Part shown: positions 59,947-64,000 of the stretch, piece after piece
How the letters are laid out: each line of letters opens with the position of its first letter
Numbering within the stretch: position 1 is the first letter of the stretch
Assembly (NCBI GenBank): GCA_036960405.1
Contig: JBALWS010000001.1
Coordinates: 56,242 to 120,241 of the forward strand
DNA length: 64,000 bases
Source: Motiliproteus sp036960405
GTDB taxonomy: Bacteria; Pseudomonadota; Gammaproteobacteria; Pseudomonadales; Balneatricaceae
Reading direction: 5' to 3'
The notes under the pieces: generated by a model
What the model saw: only the letters and a program-made list of their open reading frames with translations
The model's database searches: none
What the model was told of the DNA's origin: nothing
Position numbers and translations under genes: made by a program

Positions 59947-61266
59947 ATGACCACGGAAGTCTCGATAATGAACACCCAGGCAGTTGCGTTGGCTGCGGAT
60001 AGCGCTGTCACCATCCAGACAGGCGATGGTAACGGACAGAAAATATTCAACACTGTTAATAAACTGTTTATGCTTTCAAAGTATCATCCTGTGGGTGTTA
60101 TGATTTATGGATCTGCTGCGTATATGGGGACTCCTTGGGAAACAATAATAAAGGTTTTCCGTAAAAGCCTGGGCGAAGATAGAAAGGATTGTTTAGAAGA
60201 ATATGCGGATAGTTTTATTGACTATGTTTCTAATATTTATTCTGATTCTCAAGAATTAAATTCAATTGAAATTAACCATATAAAAAACACGCTAAATATC
60301 TTTCATAACGACCTTGTGGCTGCTCTTGAACAGTCTTTGAAAGACATTGGTACTAAGGAAGATGCAACTAAGCTTTTGGCTAGAATTCTGAACTACCAGA
60401 TAGACCAAGTCATAAGTAGTATGAGCAAAGAGTTAGATGGGGCTGATTCTTTGGACTGTATGGCCGAAAACAATGCTTCTGAAAAAATGCAAAATAATTC
60501 AGGGCAGGTAGATGTCATATGGGGGCAGGTGTTCAGTCAATTGCCGATTCCTGATGATAGAAAAGCTAAAATATTAGATCTTTCTGCGAGGGCCGCAGGG
60601 TTTGGTGAGTTCTTTTCAAAAAGTAATTCTGGAATCGTTATTGCGGGTTTTGGTGATAAGGAATTATTCCCCGTACAGGTTAAGTGCAATATAGAAGGTT
60701 ATCTTTTTGGTTGTTTAAAACACAATGCTCGTAAAGTTACTAAAATTGGAGAAAGGCAGCGTGCTGTTGTAGAGCCATTCGCACAAAGAGATGTGATATC
60801 AAATTTTATGCAAGGTGTGGATCCTTCTTTTTTTACAAGCATAAAAGAGTCTTTTCAATTTCTAAGTGAGTCCGGTTATCCTGAGGTTGTTGAAGATGTT
60901 TTAAAACGCAATGGAGTGAGTGACTCTGTGGTGGATAGCGTAGTGTCTGAACTAGTGAGCAGGGGCAAAGAGCATTCGGTTGAAATCATACAAAAGCTAG
61001 ATCTTCACTCACGGAAGTGGCACGTTGATCCTATAATTGAAGCAGTAGGCTTTTTGCCTAAAGAAGAACTTGCTCAGTTGGCGGAGTCGCTTGTAAACTT
61101 AACCTCCGTTAGAAGGAAGATGTCCACTAACGCAGAAACAGTAGGTGGGCCTGTCGATGTTGCCGTTATTTCAAAAGGCGACGGCTTTATCTGGATTCAG
61201 CGCAAACATTACTTTGAACCTAAGCTCAATGATCACTTCTTCAAAAACTACTATAAGGGCGAATGA
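59947..61266 (+). CDS. Proteasome/HslV-like N-terminal-nucleophile hydrolase (cargo)
   Basis: A 439-residue protein. ATG 59947 is chosen because AAGGA lies six bases upstream and the product begins Met-Thr-Thr-Glu-Val-Ser. Removal of Met leaves Thr1, as in HslV (TTIVSV). Counting from that Thr, Asp17 falls in ALAADSAV exactly where proteasome beta subunits and HslV have it, and Lys31 (GQKIF) is close to their Lys33. KYHPVGVMIYGSAAYMGTPW fits the next strands. Near the end, TVGGPVDVAVISKGDGFIWI resembles the last beta strands of proteasome subunits. A helical insertion of about 250 residues lies between. Peptidase activity is inference. The gene is AT-rich and followed one base later by a 58-codon ORF. 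Confidence 0.75.
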   Translation: MTTEVSIMNTQAVALAADSAVTIQTGDGNGQKIFNTVNKLFMLSKYHPVGVMIYGSAAYMGTPWETIIKVFRKSLGEDRKDCLEEYADSFIDYVSNIYSDSQELNSIEINHIKNTLNIFHNDLVAALEQSLKDIGTKEDATKLLARILNYQIDQVISSMSKELDGADSLDCMAENNASEKMQNNSGQVDVIWGQVFSQLPIPDDRKAKILDLSARAAGFGEFFSKSNSGIVIAGFGDKELFPVQVKCNIEGYLFGCLKHNARKVTKIGERQRAVVEPFAQRDVISNFMQGVDPSFFTSIKESFQFLSESGYPEVVEDVLKRNGVSDSVVDSVVSELVSRGKEHSVEIIQKLDLHSRKWHVDPIIEAVGFLPKEELAQLAESLVNLTSVRRKMSTNAETVGGPVDVAVISKGDGFIWIQRKHYFEPKLNDHFFKNYYKGE

Positions 61267-61267
61267 G

Positions 61268-61444
61268 ATGGATCTATCGTGCTTCACCCAAGGTAAAGAT
61301 GATAGTTTTGCTCGAAAGGTGTTGGATGACCTCTATCATCGGGTTGACGTGAAAACTCGGGATGAGCAGTCTTCACTTCGTGAAGAAATTAGAGCGGTTA
61401 TTCTTCCTAAGCCTCAGAAGGTTTCATCTGACCAGTGTGTTTAG
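61268..61444 (+). CDS. Small partner ORF downstream of the Ntn hydrolase
   Basis: A 58-residue ORF, MDLSCFTQGKDDSFARKVLD, starting one base after the stop of the hydrolase, so probably co-translated. It is charged and helical, with LREEIRAVILPKPQK near the end. No family recognised. It may be a regulator, inhibitor or substrate of the hydrolase. It is AT-rich like its neighbour. Confidence 0.6.
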   Translation: MDLSCFTQGKDDSFARKVLDDLYHRVDVKTRDEQSSLREEIRAVILPKPQKVSSDQCV

Positions 61445-61655
61445 TTGTCAGCTTATCAATACATTACTGATTATTTGAGTATGTATTCGCAGGGGAGCTA
61501 GAGATCATTCTAGTGTTCCTTTGCTGCTGCTACCCTCCGCTCTATCTAGTGGTTAGGATTGGCTTATGCGGTTCTGGCGCTGATGCTTTTGATTGCATGA
61601 CGTTGCTGCATCGCCCCCTCCCTTTAGGCTTCTGGGTTCATTGAATCGGAATTTT

Positions 61656-61677
61656 TTGGGGGCACTTTTGGGGGCAC
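61656..61677. promoter_or_regulatory. Putative integrase arm-type sites, right end
   Basis: Two copies of TTGGGGGCAC, at 61656-61665 and 61668-61677, spaced 12 bases apart. The complement, GTGCCCCCAA, matches the TACCCCCAA words near attL. Confidence 0.5.
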
Positions 61678-61747
61678 CTTTTGAAGACGACCCTCTGTCG
61701 ATAGTTATTAATCAATAAGTTGCAGATGCTATTCGGTAGACTCCGGG

Positions 61748-61785
61748 GCGCCACTTCATAGTCCGAACACATCCATTAAAGCCCA
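61748..61785. repeat. Right attachment repeat (attR core)
   Basis: Identical over 38 bases to 54821-54858. The preceding CTCCGGG continues the tRNA-Arg 3' end but lacks one T, so it is a vestige of the tRNA tail, not a gene. Similarity extends to 61838 without gaps. Confidence 0.93.
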
Positions 61786-61933
61786 TACCATAGCCTTCTA
61801 CTGTTAGTTACGCCTATGCTCACGTCTGTAGTCGTCCAACATGGAGCCCCTTAATCCAGTGCTTTTCCGTATCCGCTTTTTTACTGAAGAGTGTGAGCAT
61901 TACACAACATAATCTGTCCCTACCTGTGAAAAA

Positions 61934-62638
61934 TTAAGTGGCTGACTCTGAGTCTTCGGTGCCACCGATATACCTATAAATACCGGCACCGAGTGCCGCT
62001 CCTACTATCGGAGCTATCCAGAACAGCCACAATTGCGCCACCGCCCAATCACCAACAAAAATGGCTACGCCGGTACTACGGGCCGGATTTACCGAGGTGT
62101 TTGTAACCGGGATGCTGATGAGGTGAATCAGGGTTAAACACAGGCCGATTGCTATCGGTGCCATCCCCGGAGGGGCGCGTTGATCGGTAGCCCCAAGGAT
62201 CACGAGCAGGAACATCATCGTCATAATCACTTCGGTGATCAGTGCGGCGGTGAGTGAGTAGCCTCCAGGTGAGTGCTCGCCGTAACCGTTCGACGCAAGT
62301 CCGGCTGAAATATCGAAACCCGGTGCGCCGCTGGCGATCACATAAAGTACGCCCCCCGCAATGATTCCGCCGATGACTTGTGCAACGATATAGGGCAGCA
62401 GCTGTGAGGCGGGAAAGCGGCCACCTGCCCACAATCCGACCGAGACTGCCGGATTCAGGTGGCAGCCGGAAATATGACCGATCGCTACGGCCATCGTCAG
62501 CACCGTTAACCCAAATGCTAGTGAGACGCCAAGCAGGCCAATGCCGACCTCAGGAAATGCTGCAGCAATAACCGCGCTACCGCAGCCACCAAGAACCAGC
62601 CAAAACGTTCCGAATGATTCGGCAATATAGGCTTTCAT
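61934..62638 (-). CDS. aqpZ: Aquaporin Z
   Basis: A 234-residue six-helix water channel. Two NPA motifs are present, HLNPAVSVG near residue 60 and VNPARSTG near 184, the latter with the selectivity-filter Arg. The N-terminal AESFGTFWLVLGGCGSAVIA is typical of AqpZ. It is the first core gene after the element. Confidence 0.95.
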   Translation of the reverse strand: MKAYIAESFGTFWLVLGGCGSAVIAAAFPEVGIGLLGVSLAFGLTVLTMAVAIGHISGCHLNPAVSVGLWAGGRFPASQLLPYIVAQVIGGIIAGGVLYVIASGAPGFDISAGLASNGYGEHSPGGYSLTAALITEVIMTMMFLLVILGATDQRAPPGMAPIAIGLCLTLIHLISIPVTNTSVNPARSTGVAIFVGDWAVAQLWLFWIAPIVGAALGAGIYRYIGGTEDSESAT

Positions 62639-63153
62639 ACTGATCTCCCTGTTGAGAAATGATGCTGCAGTACGGCTACCTACATAAATACTCGAGTATC
62701 TGCTAACAGTGATTAATCTTAGATGCTTTCTGAGTGATTGCAGATCAAATGATCGACACCGTTAGAACAGAAACAGACCATCTGACCTGGTCGGACTCCT
62801 GCCAGCATTGACACCTTGCATGTACATTTTAGGATGGCAGGTTTGTGCTCAGTCCCCGCCAACCCTAAGGCTCAGGCCAATGTCAGCCTCAAGGAAGTGG
62901 GGCTGGTGCAGGGCAGCCAACGCTGTCGATAGTCAGAGGCAGCCAATAAGGGTGAGAATTTTATGGGAGCATTTATGAAGTAATTTCTGTCGGCAGCATT
63001 TCACTAACTAATTTTATATCAATTAGTTAGCACGACAACTTGGTAGACTCCTGGCCACTTACACTTCCTGTTATAGCTCTAATACCTATCGCCTTCTTGT
63101 TGTTGCAGCAGAACTACGACAGCTTCCAATCCAAAACACCACAAAAGATTGGT
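62639..63153. other. aqpZ-cytochrome c4 intergenic region
   Basis: About 515 bases with no credible gene. The main feature is an inverted repeat, CTAACTAAT (63004-63012) with ATTAGTTAG (63022-63030), similar to the HxlR/OsmC dyad but not placed near a start codon. Confidence 0.5.
63004..63030. repeat. Nine-base inverted repeat
   Basis: CTAACTAAT, nine bases, ATTAGTTAG. It is about 125 bases beyond the cytochrome c4 stop and about 365 bases upstream of aqpZ. It could be a protein-binding dyad; its role is unknown. Confidence 0.4.
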
Positions 63154-63756
63154 TTACATCGTTTCGATATAAGCCGATACCGCTTTGATCTCGCCGTCGC
63201 TGAGCTTGCCGGCAACGTCGCGCATCATGCTTGATGGATCGTTGGCACGACCGCCATCGCGGAACGCCTTCAACTGGCTGTCAACATAAATAGCGTACTG
63301 GCCTTTCACCGATGGGAAACCGGCTAGGCCGTTGCCTGCACCTTTAGGGCTGTGGCAAGCCGCGCAAGCCGCAACACCCTTGCTTTGTATGCCGGCGCTG
63401 TAGATCGCTTGGCCCTTAGCAACCAGGTCCGCATCAGTGGCAGCGCCTTGGCTGACTTCCAGCGTGCTGAAGAATGCGGCCAGATCTTCCATATCCTGAT
63501 CAGCCAGACCAGCAGCAAAACCCATCATCAACGGACTAGGACGTACGCCGCCCTTGATGTCTTTTAGCTGCTTGACGAGGTAGTTAGCATTCTGACCCGC
63601 CAACTTTGGAAAAGAGGGGGCAGTAGCGTTACCGTCGGCACCGTGGCAACCAAAGCAGACAGCGGCTTTGCCTTGTCCTGCAGCAGCGTCGCCTTGAGCC
63701 CAGGCTGCACCGGAAATACCAAAAGAAATCAACAGACTAATAAGTAATTTATTCAT
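63154..63756 (-). CDS. Dihaem cytochrome c4
   Basis: A 200-residue periplasmic protein. The signal peptide is about residues 1-20 (cleaved after AAWA). Two c-type haem sites, CFGCH and CAACH, occur in the two repeated halves. MMGFAAGLADQDMEDLAAFF and SSMMRDVAGKLSDGEIKAVS supply distal Met ligands. Cytochrome c4 carries electrons to terminal oxidases. It is divergent from engB, a conserved arrangement in Pseudomonas-like genomes. Confidence 0.93.
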   Translation of the reverse strand: MNKLLISLLISFGISGAAWAQGDAAAGQGKAAVCFGCHGADGNATAPSFPKLAGQNANYLVKQLKDIKGGVRPSPLMMGFAAGLADQDMEDLAAFFSTLEVSQGAATDADLVAKGQAIYSAGIQSKGVAACAACHSPKGAGNGLAGFPSVKGQYAIYVDSQLKAFRDGGRANDPSSMMRDVAGKLSDGEIKAVSAYIETM

Positions 63757-63971
63757 CGACCAGTCCAATCCTAGGTTAAAAGTTAAGAAACAGGTTATTT
63801 GTCTTCACGCTAGCTTTTAGGGCCATCGTGCCGGGTTTAGTCGCGCGGATCCTCGCTTCAAAATAAGCAGGTCCGAGCTATCCCCGGGGCAAAATTTTCG
63901 GCATTATATACCAATCTCTTAGCAAACGGGAACGTACTGTTCTCGCACCGCAGCAAACTAAGCCAAAGTCT

Positions 63972-64000
63972 ATGACCCAATCTCGTATTCACTACAACGC
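63972..64000 (+). CDS. engB: Probable ribosome biogenesis GTPase EngB, first codons only
   Basis: Only nine codons are visible (MTQSRIHYN) before the window ends. The assignment rests on position beside cytochrome c4, where engB (yihA) usually lies in related genomes, and on the short N-terminal resemblance. The GTPase motifs are outside the window. Confidence 0.4.

Larger units (their letters stand above)
54821..61838. mobile_element. 6.9-kb integrative element in tRNA-Arg(CCG)
   Basis: The element is bounded by direct repeats 6,927 bases apart (54821-54911 and 61748-61838). It starts with a tyrosine integrase beside the tRNA and carries AlpA-like and Rha-like regulators, several small genes, iteron-like repeats and a right-end cargo pair. 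It has no conjugation, capsid or terminase genes, so it looks like a small satellite-type or mobilisable integrative element. AT-rich genes (56270, 59947) contrast with the flanks. Confidence 0.88.
61445..61933. other. Right end of the element and flank
   Basis: About 490 bases without a gene. It contains two arm-type words (61656-61677) and the right attachment repeat (61748-61838). From about 61840 to the end of aqpZ is chromosomal flank with no feature I can support. Confidence 0.6.

Noticed and set aside
1..64000. CRISPR array
   Set aside because: No regularly spaced direct repeats with unique spacers; the iterons at 58779 and the 49-bp repeats at 24444 do not fit.

Overview
The window looks like chromosomal DNA of a marine-type gammaproteobacterium, Oceanospirillales- or Pseudomonas-like. 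This is inferred from the protein sequences, from uvrA and ssb lying beyond rplQ, and from the cytochrome c4 / EngB neighbourhood. Most of it is ordinary core genome in which gene identities can be read directly. The exact genus cannot be decided from the sequence alone.

Layout. 1-4.8 kb: start of moaA (minus), an RmlD-like reductase, ssb, and uvrA divergent from ssb. 4.8-18.7 kb: one uninterrupted minus-strand S10-spc-alpha ribosomal cluster of 28 genes (rpsJ to rplQ, with secY, rpmJ and rpoA), driven by a clear promoter at about 18.69 kb. 19-30.4 kb: serB, a DedA-PAP2 fusion membrane protein, RNase R, then the minus-strand queA-tgt-yajC-secD-secF cluster, and a plus-strand tRNA-Leu(CAA). 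30.4-32 kb: an AT-rich patch with a hairpin array and a solitary TIR-domain gene. 32-54.6 kb: accessory and housekeeping genes. These include an HxlR/OsmC divergent pair, a CHASE-like GGDEF-EAL protein preceded by a possible structured RNA, a PagL-like lipid A deacylase, a GcvR-like ACT protein and lpdA, a P460 cytochrome, a Bcr/CflA-type MFS pump, a YbiT-like ABC-F protein, a CDF transporter with divergent MerR regulator and a 19-bp-spacer promoter, a NarX/NarL-like two-component pair, a porin, a CadC-like regulator, TrmL, 3-hydroxybutyrate dehydrogenase and an RNase D-like exonuclease.

54.75-61.84 kb: a 6.9-kb integrative element inserted at the 3' end of tRNA-Arg(CCG). It has a 38-bp perfect (91-bp extended) direct repeat at both ends, a tyrosine integrase next to the tRNA, integrase arm-type repeats at both ends, an AlpA-like regulator/excisionase, a Rha-like regulator, small overlapping genes, and iteron-like repeats with a 22-bp period. 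At its right end is a cargo pair: a 439-residue protein that begins Met-Thr-Thr and carries hallmarks of a proteasome/HslV-type N-terminal-nucleophile hydrolase, followed one base later by a 58-codon ORF. This cargo pair is the best candidate for an undescribed system here.

61.9-64 kb: aquaporin Z, cytochrome c4 and the first codons of a probable engB, back in core sequence.
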